A stretch of DNA of 23,111 nt. It comes from an uncultured Acidimicrobiia bacterium. GTDB taxonomy: Bacteria; Actinomycetota; Acidimicrobiia; IMCC26256; CALEDW01. The DNA lies in assembly GCA_937949585.1 (NCBI GenBank), contig CALEDW010000032.1, forward strand, positions 1 through 23,111, written 5' to 3'. The position numbers and the translations under genes were made by a program. The notes below the pieces were generated by a model, which saw only the letters and a program-made list of their open reading frames with translations, did not search any database and was not told the DNA's origin. Below are positions 1-7,394 of the stretch, in pieces (position 1 is the first letter of the stretch; the number at the start of each line of letters is the position of its first letter).

Positions 1-485
1 ATCGGGGTCATGGCGTCGATGGCCTTGATCCCGGTCTGCAGCGGCTCGTGCACGGGACGGCGGGCGACGATCCCGGGGGCCTGCACCTCGAGGCGCCGGT
101 ACGTCTCGGCCGCGATCGGGCCTTTGCCGTCGATGGACTGCCCCAGCGGGTTCACGACCCGCCCGATGAGCCCGTCGCCGACCGGCACCGAGAGGATCCG
201 CCCGGTCGCCCGGACGGTCTGGCCCTCCTCGACCTGCTCGGCCTTGCCGAGCACGACGCACCCGATCGAGTCCTCGTCGAGGTTGAGGGCGAGCCCCAGG
301 AGTCCGCCCTCGAACTCGAGCAGCTCGTTCACGGCACAGTCGGGCAGGCCGGCGATCCGGGCCACCCCGTCACCCACCTCGAGGACCCGCCCCACCTGCC
401 GCGGCGCCAGGTCCGGGGTGAACGTGGCGACGTGGCGGCGGAGCGCGGCGGCGATCTCGTCGGCGTTGATGGTGAGCTCGGTCAT
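1..485 (-). CDS. atpA: F-type ATP synthase subunit alpha, N-terminal part (cut by window edge)
   Basis: This is the first 161 codons of the alpha subunit of the F1 catalytic head, which binds nucleotide at the non-catalytic sites of the alpha3-beta3 ring. The ATG is at 485-483 and overlaps the atpH stop by one base (TGATG). The visible part contains the family's N-terminal beta-barrel, with VGRVLEVGDGVARIAGL, then LLEFEGGLLGLALNLDED, a G-x-V-V-L-G segment, VGDGLIGRVVNPLG and the end motif PLQTGIKAIDAM. The window stops just before the expected Walker A loop, so catalytic residues cannot be assessed. It is the last visible gene of the atp operon; gamma, beta and epsilon should follow outside the window. 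The identification is secure from the conserved motifs and the gene order. Confidence 0.97.
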   Translation of the reverse strand, partial: MTELTINADEIAAALRRHVATFTPDLAPRQVGRVLEVGDGVARIAGLPDCAVNELLEFEGGLLGLALNLDEDSIGCVVLGKAEQVEEGQTVRATGRILSVPVGDGLIGRVVNPLGQSIDGKGPIAAETYRRLEVQAPGIVARRPVHEPLQTGIKAIDAMTP

Positions 486-1012
486 CAGAGCTGCTCCCTG
501 AGCTGTTCGAGTCGGTGACGGACGGTGCCGTCGATGACGGTGTCGCCCACGGTGGCGACGAGCCCACCGAGGACGCGGGGGTCGACGACGACCTTCACCT
601 CGACCTGCTTGCCGGTCGCCCGGCCGAGCGCCTCGGCGAGCCGCTGCTGCTGCTCGGCGCTGAGCGGCACGGCGCTGCGCACCTCGGCCACGGCGTGGGC
701 CCGCCGGGCCGCGGCCATGCCCACGAACGCGTCGACGATTCCGGGGAGCTCGGCGGCCCGTCCCGCCGCCACCACCGCCGACACCAACGCCACCGAGACG
801 GCCAGCGCCTTGCCCCCCATGAGGTCCTCGATGACGGCGACCCGCCGTTCGACCGGCAGCACCGGGTCGGTGAGGGCGAGGCGGAGGTCGTCGGAGGCCT
901 CGAAGGTGCGGGCGAACCGGAAGAGGTCGTCCTCCACGCCCTCGAGGTGGCCCTCGGCCTCGGCGATGCGCAGGATCGCCTCGGCCCAGCCGGCGGCGCG
1001 TTCAGCGGTCAC
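485..1012 (-). CDS. atpH: F-type ATP synthase subunit delta
   Basis: A 175-residue protein matching the delta subunit (OSCP-like), which joins the top of the alpha3-beta3 head to the peripheral stalk of subunit b. The N-terminal helical region (AERAAGWAEAILRIAEAEG) and the C-terminal signature with VVDPRVLGGLVATVGDTVIDGTVRHRLEQLREQL are typical, and the length is normal for a free delta subunit. The GTG start at 1012 overlaps the atpF stop in a GTGA, so translation is probably coupled; an in-frame reading extends further upstream but covers atpF. Unlike mycobacteria, where delta is fused to a second b-type subunit, b and delta are separate here. Confidence 0.95.
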   Translation of the reverse strand: MTAERAAGWAEAILRIAEAEGHLEGVEDDLFRFARTFEASDDLRLALTDPVLPVERRVAVIEDLMGGKALAVSVALVSAVVAAGRAAELPGIVDAFVGMAAARRAHAVAEVRSAVPLSAEQQQRLAEALGRATGKQVEVKVVVDPRVLGGLVATVGDTVIDGTVRHRLEQLREQL

Positions 1013-1554
1013 GACGAGGCGCTCCCCACCTGGTTGATGTAGTTCTCGATGAGCGCCATCTGCGTCTCCCGGTCGAGGCTGCGCTCGACGATCTTCTCGG
1101 CGAGCTCGATCGAGAGCTCGGCCACCCGTGACTGCAGGTCGGCCATGGCCCGCTCGGAGGCGAGCCGGATGTCCTCGGCGGCCCGTCGGCGCATCTCGGC
1201 CGCCTCGGCCTCGGCGCGGGCGATCAGGTCGCGGCGGACCTGGTCGGCGGCCTGCCGGGCCTCTTCGATGATGCGCCCGGCCTCGTTGCGGGCCTCGGCC
1301 AACTGACGCTGGTAGTCGGCGAGCACGCCCTCCGCCTCCGCCTTGGCCTGCTCGGCGCGCTCCAGGTCGGCCCGGATGCGGGCCTCCCGGTCGGCGAGGG
1401 CCTGCCGGATCGCCGGCCACGCCTTCCAGGCCAGGAGGCTGAACACGATGAGGAAGGCGATCCCGCCCCAGATGAGCTCCTTGGTCTCGGGCAGGATCGG
1501 GTTCTTCGCCTGCACGTCGCCGTGCGCCTCGGCGAACAGGACGGCCAACGTCAT
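1009..1554 (-). CDS. atpF: F-type ATP synthase subunit b
   Basis: A 181-residue subunit b, the peripheral stalk that holds the stator to the F1 head. One membrane helix lies at about residues 26-45 (KELIWGGIAFLIVFSLLAWKAW). It is followed by a long, charged, Ala/Glu/Arg-rich helix to the C-terminus (for example REARIRADLERAEQAKAEAE), as expected for the dimeric coiled-coil stalk. The short N-terminus before the helix (MTLAVLFAEAHGDVQAKNP) could be periplasmic. The ATG at 1554 lies 6 bases after the atpE stop, and the stop overlaps the atpH start by four bases. Only one b-type gene is visible, so the stalk is probably a homodimer. Confidence 0.95.
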   Translation of the reverse strand: MTLAVLFAEAHGDVQAKNPILPETKELIWGGIAFLIVFSLLAWKAWPAIRQALADREARIRADLERAEQAKAEAEGVLADYQRQLAEARNEAGRIIEEARQAADQVRRDLIARAEAEAAEMRRRAAEDIRLASERAMADLQSRVAELSIELAEKIVERSLDRETQMALIENYINQVGSASS

Positions 1555-1560
1555 CGCCGG

Positions 1561-1821
1561 TCAGCCCTGGGCGAGGAAGAACAGCACGAAACCGAACAGG
1601 GCGAGCGCCTCGGTGAACGCGATGCCGAGGAACATCGTCACCCGGACCGGGCCGGCCATCTCGGGCTGACGCGCCATGGCCTGGATGGCGTTGCTCACCA
1701 CCATCCCGATCCCGATGCCGGGGCCGATGGCGGCGAGGCCGTACACGAGCCCGGCCCCGATGGCGGCGAGGCCGTCCCGGAGCTCACCGGCCTCGGTGGC
1801 CGCAAGGACGAGTGCATGCAT
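1561..1821 (-). CDS. atpE: F-type ATP synthase subunit c (ring proteolipid)
   Basis: An 86-residue two-helix hairpin that forms the rotating c-ring. Helix 1 carries the glycine motif in IGPGIGIGMV, the polar loop is ARQPE (about residues 50-54), and helix 2 carries the ion-binding glutamate E71 in FTEALALFGFVLFFL. No full sodium-binding ligand set is obvious, so proton coupling is the simpler reading. The ATG at 1821 is preceded by AGGAGAAG about 10 bases upstream. The gene sits 14 bases after atpB and 6 bases before atpF. Helix 1 contains a repeated GLAAIG segment encoded by a 19-bp direct repeat, listed separately. Confidence 0.97.
   Translation of the reverse strand: MHALVLAATEAGELRDGLAAIGAGLVYGLAAIGPGIGIGMVVSNAIQAMARQPEMAGPVRVTMFLGIAFTEALALFGFVLFFLAQG
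1724..1775. repeat. Two 19-bp direct repeats, 33-bp period, inside atpE
   Basis: The 19-base string beginning CCGATGGCGGCG occurs at 1724-1742 and again at 1757-1775, exactly 33 bases (11 codons) apart. It encodes the GLAAIG segment twice within helix 1 of subunit c. Both copies are in frame and lie where the family is naturally rich in Gly/Ala, so this may be sequence similarity from shared small-residue codons and not a recent duplication. Confidence 0.85.
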
Positions 1822-1835
1822 GGACGGTGCTTCTC

Positions 1836-2597
1836 CTAGTGGGCAGGGTGCAGGGAATCGCCGATGTAGACGGCGGTGAGCAGCGTGAAGATGTAGGCCT
1901 GGAGGAACCCGACGAGGATCTCGAAGGCCATCACGCCGATGTTCAGCAGGAACGGCCCCAGAGCGATCACCGGGGCGTTCTGGAGGGCGTAGGCGGTGAG
2001 GAGGGCCAGGGCCGCCAGGAGGATGTGGCCGGCCATCATGTTGGCGAGGAGACGGACGGCCAGCGAGAACGGCCGGACGATGAGGAGCTGCACCAGCTCG
2101 ATCGGGGTCACCAGGAGGTACAGCGGTTTGGGGACCCCGGCCGGGAAGATGTGGCCGGTGAGGTAGCGGATCCCGTGGTGGCGGAACCCCACGAACCAGT
2201 AGATCACCCAGGTCTGCAGGGCGAGGTACAGCGGCACGCCGAAGCGGGAGGTGGGGGGGAACTGGATGAACGGCATCACCGACCACCAGTTCGTGAACAG
2301 GATGAAGAGGAACAGGCTGCCCAGGAACGGGGTGTAGCGGGCTCCCTCGGGGCCGATCACGTCCCGGGCGATCCCCCGGTCGATGAACTCGTAGGTGACC
2401 TCGAGCAGGTTCTGCAGCCGGCCGGGGATCAGCCGCCGGCGGCGAGACCCCCCGACGAACAGGACGACGACGATGGTCGCGGAGACGAGCATGAGGATGG
2501 CCGTCTTGTTGATCGCGACCGGGGTGTCGTCCAGGAGGACGTCCTTCCAGCGGAACAGCTCGTCGATCGGCGGGAACTCGAACGCGCCGAGGATCAC
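1836..2597 (-). CDS. atpB: F-type ATP synthase subunit a
   Basis: A 253-residue polytopic membrane protein, the stator subunit that forms the two half-channels for the coupling ion next to the c-ring. The hallmark helix reads VRPFSLAVRLLANMMAGHILL; R182 corresponds to the essential arginine (Arg210 in E. coli), with H191 at the position held by Glu219 in E. coli. Q233 in the last helix (FEILVGFLQAYIFTLL) matches the conserved polar residue there. FIDRGIARDVIGPEG and TPFLGSLFLFILFTNWWSVMP are typical earlier segments. The GTG start at 2597 has AAGGAG 7 bases upstream and overlaps the preceding stop in a GTGA. Length and motifs are normal. Confidence 0.96.
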   Translation of the reverse strand: MILGAFEFPPIDELFRWKDVLLDDTPVAINKTAILMLVSATIVVVLFVGGSRRRRLIPGRLQNLLEVTYEFIDRGIARDVIGPEGARYTPFLGSLFLFILFTNWWSVMPFIQFPPTSRFGVPLYLALQTWVIYWFVGFRHHGIRYLTGHIFPAGVPKPLYLLVTPIELVQLLIVRPFSLAVRLLANMMAGHILLAALALLTAYALQNAPVIALGPFLLNIGVMAFEILVGFLQAYIFTLLTAVYIGDSLHPAH

Positions 2598-3022
2598 AGC
2601 TGCGCTCCTTCCGAGGGGGTGACCGGGCGGGGCCGCAGCCCCGGCGCCCCGAGGCTGAGGCCGACCGCCCTGGTCTCCCAGGCCAGCAGGACCAGGTGGG
2701 CACCGGCCAGCGTGCAGACCAGGACCGGGACGTCGATCGCCGTGGTGGCGGCCAGCACCAGCACCGCCGCGGTGAGGAGGCCGAGCCGGGCCACGAAGCC
2801 GCCGAGCACCACCATCTGCAGCAGCGCCGGCGAGCGTGGCGCCGCCCAGGCGATGAGCCGGGCCGAGGCGGCGAAGTTGGCGGCGGCGAGCGCAAGGCCG
2901 ACGAGGGCACCGGCCGCTCCCGCCCAGCCCCGCACGGCACCGGCCGCGCCGACCGCGACGGGAGCGAGGAGCGCGGCCCGGCGCACGAGGTGCGCGGCGA
3001 CCCGGACCTCGGGTGCGCTCAC
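2594..3022 (-). CDS. atpI: AtpI-type ATP synthase-associated membrane protein
   Basis: A 142-residue hydrophobic protein with about four predicted membrane segments (for instance GAAGALVGLALAAANFAASARLIAW and LVCTLAGAHLVLLAWETRAVGL). By position directly ahead of atpB, and by its small Ala/Leu/Val-rich four-helix form, it fits the AtpI / subunit-I group thought to help c-ring assembly or ion supply. The sequence itself is poorly conserved, so the call rests mainly on context. The GTG at 3022 overlaps the upstream stop in a GTGA, and its own stop overlaps atpB in the same way, so it is tightly coupled on both sides. Confidence 0.75.
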   Translation of the reverse strand: MSAPEVRVAAHLVRRAALLAPVAVGAAGAVRGWAGAAGALVGLALAAANFAASARLIAWAAPRSPALLQMVVLGGFVARLGLLTAAVLVLAATTAIDVPVLVCTLAGAHLVLLAWETRAVGLSLGAPGLRPRPVTPSEGAQL

Positions 3023-3246
3023 GTCCGGCGGCGAGTCCACGGCTTGCCCTGCTCCTCCCGGACCATCGCCGCCTGGTAGCGGGCCAGGAAGGCCACGGAC
3101 GTGGCGACGAGCGCGAACGCACCGAGGGCGATCGTGAGGACGGGGGCGAGCCCGAGCGTCCGGTCGAGCCACCACCCGAGCGCGCCGAAGAGAACCGGCG
3201 TGGCGGCGAATTCGAGGGCATGGCTCAGGCCGTCGGCGTGCTGCAC
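3019..3246 (-). CDS. AtpZ/AtpI-family small membrane protein
   Basis: A 75-residue protein with two membrane helices: one around TPVLFGALGWWLDRTLG, the other around PVLTIALGAFALVATSVAFL. It ends in a charged tail (RYQAAMVREEQGKPWTRRRT). The GxxWWLDRTLG pattern and the position at the head of an atp operon match the AtpZ-type small proteins (often annotated as an F0F1 ATPase or Mg/Ca-related subunit). The GTG at 3246 is the only reasonable start: no other start codon lies between it and the upstream wecA-like stop, and a G-rich run (GGGGGAGG) lies directly before it, although the spacing is short. Confidence 0.75.
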   Translation of the reverse strand: MQHADGLSHALEFAATPVLFGALGWWLDRTLGLAPVLTIALGAFALVATSVAFLARYQAAMVREEQGKPWTRRRT

Positions 3247-3261
3247 GTCCTCCCCCGGTCT

Positions 3262-3280
3262 CGGCGCGCGCGGCGCGCCG
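3262..3280. other. GC-rich 7-bp hairpin between wecA-like gene and atpZ
   Basis: In the 62-base gap before the first atp gene, CGGCGCG (3262-3268) can pair with CGCGCCG (3274-3280) across a 5-base loop. No U-run follows on the minus strand; a G-rich stretch leads straight to the atpZ-like start. It may shape the mRNA at the boundary between wecA and the atp genes. A promoter for the atp genes is not clear: TTCACA at 3293-3288 resembles a -35, but no matching -10 is visible. Confidence 0.35.
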
Positions 3281-3308
3281 TGCTCAGGCTTGTGAAGGCG
3301 GGCGCAAA

Positions 3309-4559
3309 CTAGCGGTGGCGGCTGCGGGCGGGCAAACCGGAGGCCTCGTCGCCTCCTCGGCGTGCCCGGAGATCCACCACCCCCGCCCCCGGCCCGCCGG
3401 CCGCGGTGCCCACCGGGCCGGCGACGTCGATTCCGTCCACCGCGTCCGACCCGTCGTCGGCACCGCGTCGTCCGGGCGCGAAGAGGGCGTAGAGGGCGAG
3501 GGCGAGCCCCCCGAGCGCGAAGGGCACCAGTGCGTTGCCCTCGTTGGTGTACGCGGGGGCCAGGGCGACCCCGGAGAGCAGGGCGGTCCACAGCCACAGG
3601 ATCACCACGGTGCGGCGGGGACCGTGCCCGAGGCGCATGAGCCGGTGGTGGAGGTGATCTTTGTCGGCCATCGCGAAGGAGCGGCGGCGGGCCACCCGGC
3701 GCACGAACGAGAAGACGGTGTCGAGCAGCGGCACGCCGAGCACCACGAGCGGGATCACCAGCGGCGCGAAGAAGAAGTAGGTGGTTCCGGTGTACTGGTA
3801 GTCGGCGCGCCCGCCGATGGTGATCGTGGTCGTCGCCATGAGGAGTCCCAGCATGAGCGCCCCGGCGTCGCCCATGATGATCCGGGCCGGGCTGAAGTTG
3901 TGGGGCAGGAACCCCAGGGAGATCCCCACCGCGATCACTGCCACCAGCGGCGCGACGTTCGAGATCTCGAGGAACCCGGCCGCGGCGAGCCGGTCGGCGT
4001 ACAGGAACAGGGCGCTGCCGGCGATGGCCACGATGCCGGCCGCCAGGCCGTCGAGCCCGTCGACGAGGTTGACCGCGTTCGCGAACAGCACCACCATCAC
4101 CACGGTCACCAGCGGCGCGAGGTCGGCGGAGAGGACGATGGTGTCGTTGCCGGCGAACGGCACCCGGAAGAACAGCATCTGCACCCCGAACAGGGACAGG
4201 ATCCCCCCGGCCACCACCATGCCGGCGATCTTCGCCGGGGGCGACCACTCCCGCAGGTCGTCGAGGGCGCCCACCGCGAACATGAGCCCGGCGGCGAGCA
4301 TGATCCCCGCAGGCTCCGACGACCCGTCGAACATCGGTGCGAAGCGCGGGACCTGCGAGGCCACCAGCATCGCCACGCAGAACCCCAGGAACATCGCCGC
4401 CCCGCCCAGCGTGGGCATGGGCCGGGTGTGCACCCCCCGCGGGTTCGGCGGGACCACGGCCCCGATCCGCTCCGCCAGGCGCCGGACCAGCGGGGTGACC
4501 GTCGCGGTGACCCCCCCGGCGACCGCACCGATGAGCATGTACGCCCCCAAGCCCGTCAC
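3309..4559 (-). CDS. wecA: WecA/TagO-type polyprenyl-phosphate HexNAc-1-phosphate transferase
   Basis: A 416-residue multi-pass enzyme of the MraY/WecA family. It moves a sugar-1-phosphate (usually GlcNAc-1-P) from its UDP form onto undecaprenyl or decaprenyl phosphate at the inner face of the membrane. Key motifs are all present: D100-D101 (GALDDLREWS), N164-x-x-D167-G-L-D170-G (NAVNLVDGLDGLAAG), HNFSPARIIMGDAG (220-233) and the WecA-type HLHHRL at 302-307, which separates it from MraY. The C-terminal 55 residues are Gly/Ala/Asp-rich and probably disordered. The GTG at 4559 overlaps the glyA stop; an ATG at 4538 with GGGGG just upstream is an equally possible start. It could begin synthesis of the glycan assembled by the neighbouring cluster. 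Confidence 0.9.
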   Translation of the reverse strand: MTGLGAYMLIGAVAGGVTATVTPLVRRLAERIGAVVPPNPRGVHTRPMPTLGGAAMFLGFCVAMLVASQVPRFAPMFDGSSEPAGIMLAAGLMFAVGALDDLREWSPPAKIAGMVVAGGILSLFGVQMLFFRVPFAGNDTIVLSADLAPLVTVVMVVLFANAVNLVDGLDGLAAGIVAIAGSALFLYADRLAAAGFLEISNVAPLVAVIAVGISLGFLPHNFSPARIIMGDAGALMLGLLMATTTITIGGRADYQYTGTTYFFFAPLVIPLVVLGVPLLDTVFSFVRRVARRRSFAMADKDHLHHRLMRLGHGPRRTVVILWLWTALLSGVALAPAYTNEGNALVPFALGGLALALYALFAPGRRGADDGSDAVDGIDVAGPVGTAAGGPGAGVVDLRARRGGDEASGLPARSRHR

Positions 4560-5803
4560 CCGGGGTAGGGGGTGAAGCGGGCGCACAGCTCCCGCACCAC
4601 CGCACGGGTGTCGGCGGCGACGGCCCCGTCGCCGGGAGCCTTGAGCACACCGGCGATGAGGCGCGCGATCTCGGCCATCTCCTCGGGGCCCATCCCCGCG
4701 GTGGTGACCGCGGCGGTCCCGAGACGGAGCCCGCTGGTGACGAACGGCTTCTCGGGGTCGTTGGGGATGGCGTTCTTGTTGCAGGTGATCCCGGCGGAGT
4801 CGAGGGCATCCTGGGCCACCTTGCCGGTCACGCCGAAGGGGCGCAGGTCCACCAGGATGAGGTGGTTGTCGGTGCCCCCGGAGACGATCCGGAACCCGGC
4901 GGCGGCCAGGGCGTCGGCCAAGGCGGCCGCGTTGGTCACCACCCGCGACGCGTAGTCGGCGAACTCCGGTCGCGCCGCCTCGGCGAAGGCCACCGCCTTC
5001 GCCGCCACGACGTGCATGAGAGGGCCGCCCTGCAAGCCGGGGAAGACGGCCTTGTCGATCGCCCCGGCGTGCTCGCCCCGGCAGACGATGGCGCCCGCCC
5101 GGGGGCCCCGCAGCGTCTTGTGGGTGGTGAAGGTCATCACGTCGGCGTGCGGGACCGGGGAGGGGTGCGCCCCGCCGGCGACGAGCCCGGCGATGTGGGC
5201 GGCGTCCGCGATCAGCAGGGCCCCGACCTCCTGCGCGATGGCACCGAAGGCGCCGAAGTCGATCCGCCGGGGGTAGGCCGTCGCCCCGGCGACGATCGCC
5301 CGCGGTCGCTCCCGCCGGGCGAGGTCGGCGATCTCGTCGTAGTCGAGGACCTCGGTGTCGGCCCGGACCCCGTAAGCCACGAAGCGGTACCACCGGCCCG
5401 AGAAGTTCACCGGCGAGCCGTGGGTGAGGTGCCCGCCCTGGTCGAGCCGCATCCCCAGCACGGTGTCGCCCGGCTGCAGCAGCGCCAGGTACGCGGCCAT
5501 GTTCGCGTTGGCGCCGGAGTGGGGCTGCACGTTGGCGTGCTCGGCACCGAAGAGCGCACAGGCCCTCCGCCGGGCCAGCTCCTCCGCCTCGTCCACCACG
5601 GCGTTGCCCCCGTAGTAGCGCCGTCCCGGGTACCCCTCGGCGTACTTGTTCGTGAGCACCGAGCCCTGCGCGGCCATCACCGCCGGGGAGGTGAAGTTCT
5701 CGGAGGCGATGAGCTGGAGGGTGGTGTTCTGGCGCTCGACCTCCCGCCGGATGATGTCGGCGAGCTCGGGGTCGCTGCGGGCGATGACGTCGGTGTCCGT
5801 CAC
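4556..5803 (-). CDS. glyA: Serine hydroxymethyltransferase
   Basis: A 415-residue PLP enzyme that interconverts serine plus tetrahydrofolate with glycine plus 5,10-methylenetetrahydrofolate in the cytosol. The sequence shows LIASENFTSP (31-40), KYAEGYPGRRYYGG (53-66), VQPHSGANAN, the cofactor-binding D200 and H203 (IADAAHIAGL), and the Schiff-base lysine K229 in TFTTHKTLRGPR. The C-terminal substrate arginine region (SGLRLGTAAVTT) is intact, and the length is normal. The GTG at 5803 overlaps the rpiB stop in a GTGA and has GAGGAGG about 5 bases upstream, which decides the start. Its place between rpiB and wecA looks like a housekeeping operon order, not part of sugar synthesis. Confidence 0.96.
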   Translation of the reverse strand: MTDTDVIARSDPELADIIRREVERQNTTLQLIASENFTSPAVMAAQGSVLTNKYAEGYPGRRYYGGNAVVDEAEELARRRACALFGAEHANVQPHSGANANMAAYLALLQPGDTVLGMRLDQGGHLTHGSPVNFSGRWYRFVAYGVRADTEVLDYDEIADLARRERPRAIVAGATAYPRRIDFGAFGAIAQEVGALLIADAAHIAGLVAGGAHPSPVPHADVMTFTTHKTLRGPRAGAIVCRGEHAGAIDKAVFPGLQGGPLMHVVAAKAVAFAEAARPEFADYASRVVTNAAALADALAAAGFRIVSGGTDNHLILVDLRPFGVTGKVAQDALDSAGITCNKNAIPNDPEKPFVTSGLRLGTAAVTTAGMGPEEMAEIARLIAGVLKAPGDGAVAADTRAVVRELCARFTPYPG

Positions 5804-6243
5804 GACGCCTCCTCGAGATCGGCGATGAGCGCGAGCCGGCGGACGTGGCGCCCGCCCTCGAAGTCGGTGGCGAGCCACGTGCGCACGATCTCCTCGGCCA
5901 GGCCCTCCCCCACCACCCGGGCGCCGAGCGCGAGCACGTTGGCGTCGTTGTGGAGGCGGGAGTAGCGCGCCGTGTACAGATCGTTGCAGAGCGCGGCGCG
6001 GATGCCCCGGATCTTGTTCGCGGCGATCTGCTCGCCCTGACCGCTGCCGCCCAGGACGATCCCCCGCTCGGCCTCACCGTCGGCCACCGCCCGGGCCACC
6101 GCAGCGCAGAACGGCGGGTAGTCGACCGGGGCCTCGGAGTCCGTGCCCATGTCGACGAGGCGGTGCCCGTCGCCGGCGAGCACCGCCTTCAGGTGCTCCT
6201 TGAGGCGGTAGCCCGCGTGGTCGGAGCCGATCGCGAGCTGCAC
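5800..6243 (-). CDS. rpiB: Ribose-5-phosphate isomerase B
   Basis: A 147-residue RpiB/LacA-B family enzyme interconverting ribose 5-phosphate and ribulose 5-phosphate in the pentose phosphate pathway. It opens with LAIGSDHAGY, then VDMGTDSEAPVDYP and the active-site loop GGSGQGEQIAANK (65-77). The E. coli-type catalytic Cys is missing; E71 sits where Mycobacterium tuberculosis RpiB uses a glutamate base. RLHNDANVLALGARV is the expected later motif, with H98 and D100. The GTG at 6243 is chosen because AGGGAGA lies 7 bases upstream; an ATG at 6282 would add 13 residues with no family resemblance. It is the first gene of the rpiB-glyA-wecA-atp run. Confidence 0.93.
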   Translation of the reverse strand: MQLAIGSDHAGYRLKEHLKAVLAGDGHRLVDMGTDSEAPVDYPPFCAAVARAVADGEAERGIVLGGSGQGEQIAANKIRGIRAALCNDLYTARYSRLHNDANVLALGARVVGEGLAEEIVRTWLATDFEGGRHVRRLALIADLEEAS

Positions 6244-6262
6244 GGCGGGATCTCCCTCGAAC

Positions 6263-6278
6263 CGCGCCACCGGGCGCG
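6263..6278. other. 6-bp hairpin in the gap before rpiB
   Basis: In the 56-base gap between the GT2 stop and the rpiB start, CGCGCC (6263-6268) can pair with GGCGCG (6273-6278) across a 4-base loop. There is no U-run after it on the minus strand, so it is a poor intrinsic terminator. No convincing promoter is seen in this gap, so rpiB may be read through from the sugar operon upstream or have a promoter that cannot be recognised by eye. Confidence 0.3.
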
Positions 6279-6299
6279 CCAACGCAACAGGGCCGGATG

Positions 6300-7394
6300 C
6301 TACCGCCGAGGCGGCCCCGCCTCCCCTTCCTCGGGAAGCTCGGCGGGACGGCCGGCGACCCGGGGCGGCGCCGGCGAGCGGCGCAGGAGCGTCGTCCCCA
6401 GGTGGAACAGGTCCTCGAAGTAGCGCTTCTGCTGGGCGGCCAGCACCCCGAAGGCCACCAGCTGCACCCCGAGCACCGACAGCACCCCGGTGAGCAGGAA
6501 CGTGTGGGGAGCGTCCCGGTAGGCGGCGCCGAGCGCGGCGCCGAACCCCACCCGGTCCCCGCCGCCCCGCAGACCCCAGGCCTCGACGACGTGCGACGCG
6601 CAGAGCGCGACGCCCAGCGCGGCGAGGGCAAGGATCACCAGCCCCGGAAGGGTGAAGAACACGAAGGGACGGAAGAGGTACGACGAGAGCAGGGCCGAGA
6701 AGGTGGAGCGCGTCACCCGGAGATTCGGCGACGGGCGGCGCCGCCCGCCCGTGGTGGCGAAGGTCCAGTCGAGGTGCGCGGGGATCTCGACGATCCGGGC
6801 CCGCAGGACCTGGGCCTTGTGGATGATCTCGGTGTTGATCTCGGCGTCCACCGACCGCAGGTCGAGCGAGCGAAGGAACGGGCCGTCGTAGGCGCGCACC
6901 ATCCCGGTGAACGTGGTGAGCCCGCTGCCGGCGCTGAGCGCGAGGAGGCGGTTGGCGACCCGGCTCATCACCCGGCGCGGCCAGGGAACGTTCGTCACGC
7001 GCCCGCCGGGGAGGTAGGGCGAGGCGATGACGATCCGGGCCCCGGTCTCGCTCATCGTCGCCAGCATTCGACCGATGTGGGCCGGGTCGTAGGAGAGGTC
7101 GCAGTCGAGGACCACGAGGTAGTCCGCATCGGTGGCACCGAACGCGTAACGCAGGGCCTGGCCGAGCCGGAAGTTCACCCGATGGCGCAGTACCCGGACC
7201 TGCGGGTGGGTGGCCGCGAACCCTTCGGCGAGCGCCGCGGTGTCGTCGGTGCTGCCGTCGTCGACGAGGATCACCTCCCAGCGAAAGCGGTCCTCGAGAC
7301 GGCGCATCTCCTCACAGATCCGGGTGAGGCTGTCGACGACCACGTCGGCCTCGTTGTAGGCGGGGACGATCACGCTCACCGACGGCCGAGTCAC
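6300..7394 (-). CDS. GT2 membrane glycosyltransferase, polyprenyl-phosphate sugar synthase type
   Basis: A 364-residue protein with an N-terminal GT-A domain of family GT2: SVIVPAYNEAD, VILVDDGSTDDT (DDGS at 45-48) and the metal-binding D97-C-D99 (LVVLDCDLSYDPAHI). About two membrane helices follow in the C-terminal third (FVFFTLPGLVILALAALGVAL and FLLTGVLSVLGVQLVAFGVLA), then a charged, Pro-rich tail. This architecture is that of ArnC/GtrB/FlmF2-like and dolichyl-phosphate-mannose-synthase-like enzymes, which load one sugar onto polyprenyl phosphate. The GTG at 7394 overlaps the deacetylase stop (GTGA). It ends a coupled six-gene operon. The donor sugar cannot be read from the sequence; the neighbouring amino-sugar genes suggest an N-acylated amino sugar. 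Confidence 0.85.
   Translation of the reverse strand: MTRPSVSVIVPAYNEADVVVDSLTRICEEMRRLEDRFRWEVILVDDGSTDDTAALAEGFAATHPQVRVLRHRVNFRLGQALRYAFGATDADYLVVLDCDLSYDPAHIGRMLATMSETGARIVIASPYLPGGRVTNVPWPRRVMSRVANRLLALSAGSGLTTFTGMVRAYDGPFLRSLDLRSVDAEINTEIIHKAQVLRARIVEIPAHLDWTFATTGGRRRPSPNLRVTRSTFSALLSSYLFRPFVFFTLPGLVILALAALGVALCASHVVEAWGLRGGGDRVGFGAALGAAYRDAPHTFLLTGVLSVLGVQLVAFGVLAAQQKRYFEDLFHLGTTLLRRSPAPPRVAGRPAELPEEGEAGPPRR

Noticed and set aside
3315..4568. Long plus-strand open frame opposite the wecA-like gene
   Set aside because: Its product is an Arg/His/Gly/Glu-rich string with no motifs, and the opposite strand has all WecA motifs; it is a shadow of high-GC codon bias.
3309..6077. Apparent fusion of rpiB, glyA and wecA in one 900-codon frame
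   Set aside because: Only the last part reads as WecA; the upstream part is out of frame with the real glyA and rpiB products. The genes overlap by four bases and are not fused.
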